Assembly: GCA_964525945.1 (NCBI GenBank) | Contig: CAZGKX010000060.1 | Span: 1 to 15,457, forward strand | Direction of reading: 5' to 3' | Length of the DNA stretch: 15,457 bases | Origin: CAZGKX01 sp964525945 | GTDB lineage: Bacteria; Pseudomonadota; Gammaproteobacteria; Legionellales; Legionellaceae | Shown: piece after piece, positions 5,438 to 13,423 of the stretch | How positions within the stretch are numbered: position 1 is the stretch's first letter | Layout of the letters: each line of letters begins with the position of its first letter | Made by a program: the position numbers and the translations under genes | The notes under the pieces: generated by a model | Database searches by the model: none | The model's input: the letters and a program-made list of their open reading frames with translations, nothing else | What the model was told of the DNA's origin: nothing

Positions 5438-5716
5438 TTACTGCGCGCTTTTCGATTGCATTTTTGCCATTATTTCTGCTTTGCATTGTTGCATAACATC
5501 GTTGCTGAACGATGTATTGGGTAAAGTCATTTCGCCTGCAACAACTGGCTTCACGCAATTATCAATCAACCCCTTACCTTCTTTATTTCCACCTTTATAA
5601 TACCCTTGGCTCATGCAAGCTTTCGCGATTGGCATGCACGCATTAGCCGCCCATCCTGAAGCGGTTACACCCACCGTTAGCATCAATGCACCCGATATTT
5701 TGTATAACTTGTTCAT
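5438..5716 (-). CDS. Small exported four-cysteine protein, function unknown
   Basis: A 92-residue protein with a clear signal peptide (MNKLYKISGALMLTVGVTASGWA, cleavage near residue 23-24). The mature part is about 68 residues with four cysteines (Cys27, 34, 54, 78), enough for two periplasmic disulfides. The pattern CMPIAKACMSQGYYKGG.KEGKGLIDNC..PVVAGE...QCKAEI is reminiscent of small Cys-containing periplasmic proteins of Legionella, as I recall them, but I know no function. The start is ATG 5716, preceded 6 nt upstream by a consensus AAGGAGG; the in-frame ATG at 5776 has no ribosome site and would bury the signal peptide. It lies 102 bp downstream of gyrB on the same strand and no terminator is seen between them. 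Confidence 0.85.
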   Translation of the reverse strand: MNKLYKISGALMLTVGVTASGWAANACMPIAKACMSQGYYKGGNKEGKGLIDNCVKPVVAGEMTLPNTSFSNDVMQQCKAEIMAKMQSKSAQ

Positions 5717-5722
5717 TGTAAA

Positions 5723-5729
5723 CCTCCTT
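5723..5729 (-). promoter_or_regulatory. Ribosome binding site fixing the start of the four-cysteine protein
   Basis: AAGGAGG on the minus strand, 6 nt before ATG 5716. It decides against the upstream ATG at 5776. Confidence 0.85.
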
Positions 5730-5818
5730 GTGACACAGTTAGATAATTTAGAACATCGAACACCATTCTTGTTCAACTTTAGCGCTATTTAAATCAGAAA
5801 GCAATCGAAGTATAGCGT

Positions 5819-8236
5819 CTATATATCAATATTTTCAGCATCCAATGCATTGCTTTCAATAAACTCACGGCGCGGCTCCACTTGATCACCCATTAAAGTG
5901 GTAAAAATTTCATCAGCCGCCACCGCATCTTCAATGGTGACTTGCAACATACGTCGCACGTTGGGATCCATCGTGGTTTCCCACAATTGCTCTGGATTCA
6001 TTTCCCCAAGACCTTTATAACGCTGAATCGTCTGACCACGTTTCGCTTCATCCAAAAGCCATGACAACGCTTGTTCAAAACTTTCCACCGGCTGAGATTT
6101 ATCACCACGTTTAACCATGGCGCCTTCATCCACCAAGCTCAAAAGTTTGCTATGGATGCTCATCATTTCTTTGTAATCTTTCGATTGAAAGAAATCAGCG
6201 TGTAAGAGGATAACGTTATCGGTGCCATGTTGCCCCAAAATCAGGCGCGGAATATAGTGCCCAGTTTCAGGCTGATAAAGAACGTCTGCCGTGAATTTTT
6301 GGGTTTTACTGCCCGTTTGTTGCAAGCTCAAATGCAGTTTATGCGCCCAATCGTGCATGTGTGTTTGATTTGTGAAATCATCCGGTTGTAACATCGGTAG
6401 CCAAGCTAAACGCGTCAATAAAGCGGGATGGTAACGACGCGCGTGGCGTTTAACGATCATTTCAACACGACGAAATTGGTTCACCAAATCACCGAGTGCC
6501 ACAGCAAGAATAGGAGGAGCATCTTTGGAAGGGTAAAATGCCGCACCATCCAACGCACTTTGCGTCAAATGAGCAAACAAAGCTTCATCATCTTTAACAT
6601 ATTGCTCTTGTTTACCCTGTTTCACTTTGTACAACGGTGGTTGGGCAATGTAAATATAACCGCGTTTAATCAATTCAGGTGTTTGCCGGTAGAAAAAAGT
6701 CAGCAACAAGGTGCGAATGTGCGAACCATCCACGTCGGCGTCGGTCATGATGATAATGCGATGGTAGCGGACTTTATCTGGGTCATATTCATCAGGACCA
6801 ATGCCACAACCCAAGGCTGTGATCAGGGTTGCAACCTCTTGCGACGACAACATTTTGTCAAAACGTGCTTTTTCCACGTTTAAAATTTTTCCTTTGAGGG
6901 GAAGAATGGCTTGAAACTTTCGATCCCGCCCTTGCTTAGCCGAACCACCCGCTGAATCACCCTCTACTATATATAACTCCGAGAGCGCGGGGTCTTTTTC
7001 TTGGCAATCGGCAAGCTTGCCGGGTAAACCCGCAATATCCAATGCCCCTTTGCGTCGTGTCATGTCACGGGCACGCCTAGCCGCCTCGCGAGCACGTGCT
7101 GCTTCAATCATTTTATTGACAATGGCTTTGGCAACAGCTGGATTTTCCAGCAAGAAATCGCTGAATTTTTCACTGACAGTGGATTCAACCACAGATTTCA
7201 CTTCGGACGAAACCAATTTATCTTTGGTTTGCGAAGAAAACTTTGGATCATGCACTTTTACCGATAAGACCGCTGTCAATCCTTCGCGCGCATCATCACC
7301 AGTGGTCGCAACTTTTGCCTTTTTCGCATAACCTTCGCTTTCGATGTAATTATTCAAGGTACGAGTGAGTGCCGAGCGAAAACCAGCCAGATGTGTGCCA
7401 CCATCACGTTGAGGGATGTTATTGGTAAAGCAATATAAATTTTCTTGGTACGTATCGTTCCATTGCATGGACAACTCAACAGCAATATTGTCTTTTTCTG
7501 TGCTCATGTAGAAAACAACGGGGGTAACGGGGGTTTTGTTGCGATTTAAATGTTCAACAAACGCCTTGATACCACCTTCATAGCAAAACGTATCGCGCTT
7601 ATCAGTGCGTTCATCAATCAGGTGAATGCACACGCCTGAGTTAAGAAATGACAATTCACGCAATCGTCGCGCCAAAATATCATAGTGAAATTCAATATTG
7701 GAAAACGTAAGGGCGCTTGGCTTGAACCAAATTTGAGTTCCCGTTGCATCAGCATCTCCGCTGACAGCAATTGGCGCATCAGGAACCCCATGACGGTAAT
7801 GTTGTTCATGAATTTTGCCATGCCGACGTATGAGCAAATGCAATTCTTCTGATAACGCATTGACCACGGAAACGCCAACACCATGCAAGCCACCAGACAC
7901 TTTATAAGAATTATCATCAAATTTGCCGCCTGCATGCAAAATAGTCATGATAACTTCTGCAGCAGAACGACCTTCTTCTTTATGAATATCGACAGGAATA
8001 CCCCGGCCGTCATCGTTTACGGTAATGGATTCATCCGCATGAATGATGACGTTTATTTCTTTGCAATAACCTGCTAATGCCTCATCAATGGCGTTGTCGA
8101 CCACTTCAAACACCATGTGGTGTAAACCTGTGCCATCATCGGTATCACCAATGTACATGCCAGGTCGCTTTCGAACAGCGTCCAGTCCTTTCAATACCTT
8201 AATATTGGTTGAATCATAAGTTGTTTCAACGCTCAT
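5819..8236 (-). CDS. gyrB: DNA gyrase subunit B
   Basis: ATPase and TOPRIM subunit of gyrase, which with GyrA introduces negative supercoils. 805 residues, full length for a proteobacterial GyrB (E. coli 804) including the Gram-negative C-terminal insert. The GHKL ATPase region shows EVVDNAIDEA (44-53), DDGRGIPVD (75-83) and GGLHGVGVSVVNALS (115-129). The TOPRIM domain has EGDSAGGSAKQGR, LPLKGKILNVEKARFDKML and DADVDGSHIRTLLLTFF. The tail has QRYKGLGEMNPEQLWETTMDP. The Asp (EGD) and Lys (LPLKGK) positions where quinolone-resistance changes occur in GyrB carry the wild-type residues. It is last in the dnaA-dnaN-recF-gyrB block but separated from recF by 153 bp holding its own promoter and a parS site. 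AGAGGAC is the ribosome site for ATG 8236. Confidence 0.99.
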   Translation of the reverse strand: MSVETTYDSTNIKVLKGLDAVRKRPGMYIGDTDDGTGLHHMVFEVVDNAIDEALAGYCKEINVIIHADESITVNDDGRGIPVDIHKEEGRSAAEVIMTILHAGGKFDDNSYKVSGGLHGVGVSVVNALSEELHLLIRRHGKIHEQHYRHGVPDAPIAVSGDADATGTQIWFKPSALTFSNIEFHYDILARRLRELSFLNSGVCIHLIDERTDKRDTFCYEGGIKAFVEHLNRNKTPVTPVVFYMSTEKDNIAVELSMQWNDTYQENLYCFTNNIPQRDGGTHLAGFRSALTRTLNNYIESEGYAKKAKVATTGDDAREGLTAVLSVKVHDPKFSSQTKDKLVSSEVKSVVESTVSEKFSDFLLENPAVAKAIVNKMIEAARAREAARRARDMTRRKGALDIAGLPGKLADCQEKDPALSELYIVEGDSAGGSAKQGRDRKFQAILPLKGKILNVEKARFDKMLSSQEVATLITALGCGIGPDEYDPDKVRYHRIIIMTDADVDGSHIRTLLLTFFYRQTPELIKRGYIYIAQPPLYKVKQGKQEQYVKDDEALFAHLTQSALDGAAFYPSKDAPPILAVALGDLVNQFRRVEMIVKRHARRYHPALLTRLAWLPMLQPDDFTNQTHMHDWAHKLHLSLQQTGSKTQKFTADVLYQPETGHYIPRLILGQHGTDNVILLHADFFQSKDYKEMMSIHSKLLSLVDEGAMVKRGDKSQPVESFEQALSWLLDEAKRGQTIQRYKGLGEMNPEQLWETTMDPNVRRMLQVTIEDAVAADEIFTTLMGDQVEPRREFIESNALDAENIDI

Positions 8237-8282
8237 ACGATGTCCTCTTTGCCGAAAGAATATAGGCGGAATTTAATCAAAG

Positions 8283-8291
8283 ATTATAACA
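8283..8291 (-). promoter_or_regulatory. Extended -10 promoter of gyrB
   Basis: On the minus strand TGTTATAAT is a perfect extended -10 (TGnTATAAT), predicted to start transcription near 8276, 40 nt before ATG 8236. The -35 region (8306-8311, TGTAAA) is weak and overlaps the inverted repeat at 8308-8325. Confidence 0.7.
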
Positions 8292-8307
8292 TAAATCGCA
8301 CTAAATT

Positions 8308-8325
8308 TACATGTTGAATCATGTA
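8308..8325. promoter_or_regulatory. Inverted repeat over the gyrB -35 region
   Basis: TACATG-TTGAAT-CATGTA: two perfect 6-bp arms with a 6-bp centre, placed across the -35 of the gyrB promoter. It could be an operator for a dimeric regulator. No family is identifiable, and chance is not excluded. Confidence 0.4.
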
Positions 8326-8373
8326 CTTTGGAATCGGTTACGCCATCATCAGACGTAACGCCATTGCTTAAGA

Positions 8374-8389
8374 TGTTTCACGTGAAACA
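8374..8389. promoter_or_regulatory. parS: parS site 1 (between recF and gyrB)
   Basis: TGTTTCACGTGAAACA is the exact 16-bp consensus palindrome bound by chromosomal ParB, which spreads from it and loads SMC for origin segregation. It abuts the recF stop codon. parA and parB are not in the window. Confidence 0.95.
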
Positions 8390-9466
8390 TTATGGGGTAA
8401 TGCCTGTTGAAAAGGAGCCTTGAGCAATTTCGAATAATGCTGTATTGGCTAAATGATGATGCAACAGTGCTGCCATTGCCGAGGAAGTGCAGGTCAAAAA
8501 AAATTGACCGCGCATTTTGGAGAGACACACTAACAAGCGCTCTTGGTGCCTCTCATCTAACTCTGCTGCAAAGTCATCAAACAAAAATACACAAGAACCA
8601 GGCAATAATTGTGCTTGAGCGAGTTTTAAAGCGATGAGGATGATTTTTTGCTGCCCCCGTGAAAGCATGCGTTTACTGTTTTGCAGTGGTGTTTCAAAAT
8701 AAATGTCGGCTTGATGCGGGCCGGAAGAAGTGTATTGTTGTTGGCTATCCCTTAAAAATTGATCGACCAAAATATCTGCCAAAGGCCGATTCAAACCTTT
8801 TTTGTCCCACCCTTTGTAATAATGGATGGCACACGGCATATCGGTTAACTGCGCCAGATACACTTGAAACAGTTCGGCCCATTGCTCAAAATAAGCCAGC
8901 CGCAAGGCATCAAGCTGAGCCGCCAGCTGCACCAACACTGCGTCCCAGGGCAAAACCTGCTGGTGCGAGGCCCGCTGCTTTAATAAAGCATTGCGCTGTT
9001 TTAGGGCTCGTCGGTAGTTCTTCCATAGACCATGGTAAGATTGTTTCACGTGAAACAATCCCCAATCCAATAAACTTCGTCGCAGCGCGGGACCTGCATC
9101 CATAATATCGAAAATATCCTGATAGATAACTTGGCATGGTAAAAATTGCGCGAGCTCGCTGCTGCGACGGCAAAATTGTTGATTTAACTTGACCAAGGTA
9201 GCCCCAACTTTGTTTTTTTGAATGCTGATGGTTTCCGCGGTGGAGGTGCGGGCGAAAACATTCAGAAAGGGCTGAGTGCCCTTGATCAAAGGAGATATTT
9301 CACGGCTGCGAAAGGAGTGTCCACTGCCTAACAAATAAATTGCTTCCAGCAAGGATGTTTTTCCACTGCCATTTTCACCGTAAAAAATATTATATTGGGG
9401 GTGTAGCTCCAATTGAGCATGTTGAATATTGCGGAGCTGATGGATGGTTAAATGAGTAAGGTGCAT
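8390..9466 (-). CDS. recF: DNA repair/replication ATPase RecF
   Basis: SMC/ABC-like ATPase that acts with RecO and RecR to load RecA at gapped DNA. 358 residues (E. coli 357). Visible are the Walker A GENGSGKTS (30-38), the ABC signature region LSRGQQKIILIALKLAQ (268-284) and Walker B VFLFDDFAAELD (293-304), plus the family's opening LTHLTIHQLRNIQ. It starts 10 nt after the dnaN stop with no strong ribosome site, which suggests translational coupling. The codons for residues 137-142 (LFHVKQ) coincide with a perfect parS site (9042-9057), so this coding stretch is constrained twice. Confidence 0.98.
   Translation of the reverse strand: MHLTHLTIHQLRNIQHAQLELHPQYNIFYGENGSGKTSLLEAIYLLGSGHSFRSREISPLIKGTQPFLNVFARTSTAETISIQKNKVGATLVKLNQQFCRRSSELAQFLPCQVIYQDIFDIMDAGPALRRSLLDWGLFHVKQSYHGLWKNYRRALKQRNALLKQRASHQQVLPWDAVLVQLAAQLDALRLAYFEQWAELFQVYLAQLTDMPCAIHYYKGWDKKGLNRPLADILVDQFLRDSQQQYTSSGPHQADIYFETPLQNSKRMLSRGQQKIILIALKLAQAQLLPGSCVFLFDDFAAELDERHQERLLVCLSKMRGQFFLTCTSSAMAALLHHHLANTALFEIAQGSFSTGITP
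9042..9057. promoter_or_regulatory. parS: parS site 2 (inside recF)
   Basis: A second exact TGTTTCACGTGAAACA, 668 bp from the first. The palindrome extends three further bases on each side (GAT...ATC) to 22 bp, 9039-9060. It is read in frame as LFHVKQ in RecF. Confidence 0.93.
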
Positions 9467-9476
9467 GGCAATGCAA

Positions 9477-10583
9477 TTACAATTTCATGGGCATGATAAT
9501 GTATTGGAAAAATTCATCCCCAACAGACTCCACCAAGATGCTGCTGTCCATGTTGGACAAAGATATACGCAAAGCGCCTTCACCCACGTGCCCCAAAACA
9601 TCCAATAAATAACCCGCATTGATGCCAATTTTCAATTCATCACCTTCTGTTTCCGCTGCCAAAGATTCCACGGCTTCTTCCTGCTCTTGGTTATTTGCAA
9701 CCAAGGTCATTTGGTTCGGTTGAATATGCAATAAAACAGCTTTCGATTTTTCATTGGCAAGAATAACAATTCGGGACAGAGCGCGTTTAAGTATGTCGCG
9801 ATCAATGATGACTTGCTTGTCTTGATCTTTAGGAATAGCCTTTACATAGGGTGGGAAACGCGCCTCAATCAGTTTGGATGAAAACGTGTATTGCTTTGTC
9901 ACCAATTTAAGGTGGTTTTTCCCCGCAGCCACCATAATTTCCTCATCCACCACATTGTTCAGCAAGCGTAAAATTTCTTGAACACCTTTACGAGGTAACA
10001 ACAAACGAAGATGTTGAAAGGCTTGAGGACTGGCCAATCGGCAAATGGCCATACGATGACCGTCCGTTGCAACCGCCGTAATGAATTGGGCATCCAACTC
10101 AAGCAACAAACCGTTTAAAAAAATCCGCACATCATTTTGCGACATGGCAAAATACGTGGACTGCAAAACGTGCATCAATGCCGTACGTTGAATCGAAAAC
10201 TCAACGTCGTTGAGCTCATCCTCTGTTTTTGGATAATCAAGCGCGGGCAACGTGGCCAATTTAAACTGACTGCGACCTTCTCGGATCGAGACAATGTTCG
10301 CATCAAATTTAATGGTCGGAGTGGCATCATCTTCCAAGGAACGGATGATGTCGATCATTTTTTTGGCAGGTACGGTGATTATTCCTTCGTTTTGCAGGGT
10401 GGAACAAGGAACACGCGCCGTTATTTCTATCTCAAGATCGGTGGCGGTCAACAGCAGTTGCTCCTCCGAAGACGTTAATAAAATATTCGACAAAATAGCC
10501 AAAGACTGTTTTTTATCAATTGCGCCTGCAACAGTAAGTAAAGGTGTTAATAATTGCTGTTTACTAAGAGTAAGTTCAAACAT
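9477..10583 (-). CDS. dnaN: DNA polymerase III beta sliding clamp
   Basis: Ring-shaped processivity clamp that tethers DNA polymerase III and other enzymes to DNA. 368 residues (E. coli 366). Start MFELTLSKQQLLTPLLTVAGAIDKKQSLAILSN, with internal LLTATDLEIEI, ATDGHRMAIC, RFPPYVKAIPKD and the conserved end YIIMPMKL, are clear family landmarks. It begins 13 bp after the dnaA stop and ends 10 bp before recF, so the three genes form one operon. No separate promoter is obvious before it. Nothing unusual is seen. Confidence 0.99.
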   Translation of the reverse strand: MFELTLSKQQLLTPLLTVAGAIDKKQSLAILSNILLTSSEEQLLLTATDLEIEITARVPCSTLQNEGIITVPAKKMIDIIRSLEDDATPTIKFDANIVSIREGRSQFKLATLPALDYPKTEDELNDVEFSIQRTALMHVLQSTYFAMSQNDVRIFLNGLLLELDAQFITAVATDGHRMAICRLASPQAFQHLRLLLPRKGVQEILRLLNNVVDEEIMVAAGKNHLKLVTKQYTFSSKLIEARFPPYVKAIPKDQDKQVIIDRDILKRALSRIVILANEKSKAVLLHIQPNQMTLVANNQEQEEAVESLAAETEGDELKIGINAGYLLDVLGHVGEGALRISLSNMDSSILVESVGDEFFQYIIMPMKL

Positions 10584-10596
10584 AATTGTCTCAAGA

Positions 10597-11952
10597 TTAA
10601 GAGGATAAAGTGCGCATTAAGTTTTTATAATCTTCAGCAAAATCACCGGCTTCTAACACCAATTCTTTCACTTTACGACAAGCATGAATAACGGTGGTAT
10701 GGTCACGACCGCCAAAATGATCGCCAATTTCTGGCAAACTGTGATTGGTGAGCTCCTTGGCCAAGGCCATTGCCATTTGCCGCGGTCTTGCAATAGAGCG
10801 GCTACGACGTTTCGATAACAAATCCGCCACTTTAACTTTGTAATATTCTGCAACGGTTTTTTGAATATTTTCAATCGTGACCAATTTGTCTTGTAACGCC
10901 AACAGATCCCTTAATGCATCGTTTACAAAATCAATGGTGATGGATTTGCCCGTAAAATGAGCATTGGCGATCACCCGTCGCAAAGCACCTTCCAGTTCAC
11001 GAACATTGGAGCGAATACGTTTGGCAATAAAAAAAGCCACTTCATAAGGCAATTCAATATTGGATAATTCGGCCTTGCTGATCAAAATCGCCACCCGTGT
11101 TTCAAGTTCCGGCGGTTCCACAGCCACGGTTAAACCCCAACCAAATCGCGATTTAAGGCGCTCTTCAACCCCTTCAATTTCTTTGGGGTATCGATCACTG
11201 GTTAAAATAATTTGTTGCTGTCCTTCCAATAACGCATTAAACGTGTGAAAGAATTCTTCTTGAGAACGATCTTTTCCAGCAAAAAATTGAATATCATCAA
11301 TCAACAACGCATTCAAAGAGCGATAAAAACGTTTAAATTCATTGATAGAATTGGTTTGCAACGCTTTGACCATGTCCGCAACAAACCGCTCTGAATGCAG
11401 ATAAAGCACCTTGGCCTCAGGATTGTTTTTCAAAATGGTGTTGCCTATCGCATGCATTAAATGCGTTTTGCCAAGACCAACCCCCCCATAGATGAAAAGA
11501 GGGTTGTAGGCATCGCCCGGACGTTCACCCACTTGCAACGATGCAGCACGGGCCAATTGGTTGGAGTTGCCTTCCACAAAACTATCAAAGAGAAACTTTT
11601 TATTCAGGTAGCTGTTTTTGTAATGATCGGCGGTTTTTTTAGGTGAAACATTAACGCGTGCAGCTGGGGTTGCAATAACTTGCTTTTCAGCAGCGGGCGT
11701 TGTCACCTTACTGCCAATTTCTATACTCACCGATTTCACAGCATCAGCGCTTATTTGGCCCACTAATTCTTGAATACGGGTGTAAAAATGCTTTTTTACC
11801 CAATCGACCACAAATCGATTCGGTGCCAACAAGATCAACGTATGATCATCAGACGTCTCCGCCTGCAATGGACGCAGCCAGGTATTGAATTGTTGGGCAG
11901 GGTATTCTTCTTGTAACAATTCCAAACATTTCTGCCAGACATTTGCAGACAC
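10597..11952 (-). CDS. dnaA: Chromosomal replication initiator DnaA
   Basis: AAA+ initiator that binds DnaA boxes and melts oriC. 451 residues from GTG 11952. Domain I is MSANVWQKCLELLQEEYPAQQFNTWLRPLQ; a short variable linker follows (about 85-110). The AAA+ domain starts with NSYLNKKFLFDSFVEGNSN and has Walker A GGVGLGKTH (156-164), Walker B ALLIDDIQF (215-223) and SRF (268-270). Domain IV carries the DnaA signature GGRDHTTVIHACRKV (414-428). The frame stays open to ATG 12012, but GTG 11952 has a GAGGAG site 6 nt upstream and gives the normal N-terminus. The extended -10 at 11981-11989 would start the transcript downstream of ATG 12012. First gene of the dnaA-dnaN-recF operon, divergent from an amidohydrolase. 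rpmH is absent from its usual place next door. Confidence 0.98.
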   Translation of the reverse strand: MSANVWQKCLELLQEEYPAQQFNTWLRPLQAETSDDHTLILLAPNRFVVDWVKKHFYTRIQELVGQISADAVKSVSIEIGSKVTTPAAEKQVIATPAARVNVSPKKTADHYKNSYLNKKFLFDSFVEGNSNQLARAASLQVGERPGDAYNPLFIYGGVGLGKTHLMHAIGNTILKNNPEAKVLYLHSERFVADMVKALQTNSINEFKRFYRSLNALLIDDIQFFAGKDRSQEEFFHTFNALLEGQQQIILTSDRYPKEIEGVEERLKSRFGWGLTVAVEPPELETRVAILISKAELSNIELPYEVAFFIAKRIRSNVRELEGALRRVIANAHFTGKSITIDFVNDALRDLLALQDKLVTIENIQKTVAEYYKVKVADLLSKRRSRSIARPRQMAMALAKELTNHSLPEIGDHFGGRDHTTVIHACRKVKELVLEAGDFAEDYKNLMRTLSS

Positions 11953-11958
11953 AGCCAA

Positions 11959-11964
11959 CTCCTC
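11959..11964 (-). promoter_or_regulatory. Ribosome binding site deciding the dnaA GTG start
   Basis: GAGGAG on the minus strand, 6 nt before GTG 11952. Confidence 0.8.
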
Positions 11965-11980
11965 ACAAAACCAGCAAATG

Positions 11981-11989
11981 ATTATAACA
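11981..11989 (-). promoter_or_regulatory. Extended -10 promoter of dnaA
   Basis: TGTTATAAT on the minus strand, identical in all nine bases to the gyrB extended -10. The -35 is weak. Predicted start is near 11974, giving a leader of about 22 nt. Confidence 0.7.
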
Positions 11990-12107
11990 AACAAATCTTT
12001 GTTGAGTAGCAATTATTTCAGCAAACTTAGATTAATTGTGCTAATTTCAAAGTGATATTGCGAAAAAACAACGGAATGCTGCAAAGGTCTACAAGGGATG
12101 GGAAAAA

Positions 12108-13355
12108 ATGTTAAAATCCACCACTATTTTACTTAAAAATTGCAATTTACTCGATGTCAGCAATCGCCAATTTGTTCAACAACAATCGGTATTGATTGAA
12201 AACAATAAAATCAAGGGTATTTTTGCAGAGGATTTCACCCATCCTGATGCTCAGTTAATTGACATCCAAGGTCTATCACTCCTTCCTGGCTTGATCGACG
12301 CGCATGTCCACGTCGCAGCACCGGAAATTAATTTAGAAAATGATCATTATTTTTTATCTGAGGTCGCAGTGCACGCCGTTCATTTTTTAGAAAAGATGTT
12401 GCTCAGAGGATTTACCACCGTCAGGGATGCCGGTGGGGCAGATTTTGGCCTGGCCAATGCCATTGAAAAAGGACTCATCCGCGGACCCCGCTTATTTTTT
12501 TCAGGAAAAGCATTGAGCCAAACCGGGGGGCATGGGGATTTTCGTAAGCGCAATCACCCTGCGGATGCCTTTGGTTGCGCTTGTTCGGCCAGTACCATTT
12601 CCCGCATTGCTGATGGTGTAACCGCCGTTAGAAAAGCCGTGCGGGATGAACTTCGGCAAGGTGCCACCCAAATTAAAATCATGGCATCCGGCGGGGTGAC
12701 GTCCCCCACCGACCAATTAACCCACGCTCAATATTCGTTGGACGAGTTACGGGCCATTGTAGAGGAAGCCACCGCTCAAGGCACTTATGTCATGGCCCAT
12801 GCCTATTCACCCGAAGCAATCATACGTTGTGTGGAAAGCGGAGTACGAACCATAGAGCATGGTAATTTACTGAACGTCGCCGCCGCTCGTCGTATGGCTG
12901 CATGCGGTGCCTATCTGGTACCCACTTTGGTTACTTTCGATGTCTTTCATCAATTGGCGTCAAAAGACACGACGCCGGCCACCAGCTTTGAAAAAATAGA
13001 ACTGGTGCAATCTGCTGGCTTAAATGCCATCAAAATTGCACGTGCCAACGGGGTAAAAATTGGCTTTGGCACAGACTTGCTGGGCACTGAAGAACAACCC
13101 TGGCAACTTAAAGAATTTTTATTGCGCTCAGCCATCGAATCCCCCATGGAAACGTTGTATTCTGCGACTAAAATGAACGCTGAAATATTAAATCAAACGG
13201 GGATTTTAGGTGAAATAACGCCCGGGGCTTGTGCGGATCTTATCGTCATAAAGGGCAACCCCCTGCAAAATATTGATTGCCTGCTGGATCCCAACGAAAA
13301 CTTAAAATTGATCATGAAAAACGGTATTGTTTATAAAAATGAACTATCGCTCTAG
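12108..13355 (+). CDS. Prolidase-like metal-dependent amidohydrolase (likely peptidase)
   Basis: A 415-residue cytoplasmic TIM-barrel hydrolase of the amidohydrolase superfamily, close to the group once annotated as Xaa-Pro dipeptidases or imidazolonepropionase-like, some of which are carboxypeptidases acting on short peptides. Metal ligands are visible: HVH (His66, His68), the lysine that is carboxylated in KIMASGG (Lys190), His231 in MAHAYS, His251 in IEHGN and Asp323 in GTD. The group's TGGHGD motif is at 139-144. The fold closes with GEITPGACADLIVIKGNPL, the usual strand pair of the small beta domain. No signal peptide. ATG 12108 has an AAGGGA site. The 95 bp to the dnaA leader contains no DnaA box and no terminator. 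Substrate cannot be told from sequence. Confidence 0.9.
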   Translation: MLKSTTILLKNCNLLDVSNRQFVQQQSVLIENNKIKGIFAEDFTHPDAQLIDIQGLSLLPGLIDAHVHVAAPEINLENDHYFLSEVAVHAVHFLEKMLLRGFTTVRDAGGADFGLANAIEKGLIRGPRLFFSGKALSQTGGHGDFRKRNHPADAFGCACSASTISRIADGVTAVRKAVRDELRQGATQIKIMASGGVTSPTDQLTHAQYSLDELRAIVEEATAQGTYVMAHAYSPEAIIRCVESGVRTIEHGNLLNVAAARRMAACGAYLVPTLVTFDVFHQLASKDTTPATSFEKIELVQSAGLNAIKIARANGVKIGFGTDLLGTEEQPWQLKEFLLRSAIESPMETLYSATKMNAEILNQTGILGEITPGACADLIVIKGNPLQNIDCLLDPNENLKLIMKNGIVYKNELSL

Positions 13356-13423
13356 ATTTTGTTGCCAACCTCTTGTCTTTTGTGAAAAAATCAAATAAAT
13401 AAACGTTTTAAACAGTAGTCATT

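Noticed and set aside
6428..6883. 151-residue open frame on the plus strand inside gyrB
   Set aside because: Antisense shadow of the conserved TOPRIM-coding region, with no ribosome site or recognisable domain.
8337..8359. Inverted repeat GTTACG/CGTAAC after recF as an intrinsic terminator
   Set aside because: No T-tract follows on the minus strand, and the 11-nt loop and 6-bp stem are weak. At most it is an mRNA 3' stem.
8659..9105. 148-residue open frame on the plus strand inside recF
   Set aside because: Antisense to conserved recF codons, proline/alanine-rich shadow composition, no translation signals.
11953..12012. Upstream 20-residue extension of DnaA from ATG 12012
   Set aside because: No ribosome site; it lies upstream of the predicted transcription start; the added sequence is hydrophobic and not part of DnaA domain I.
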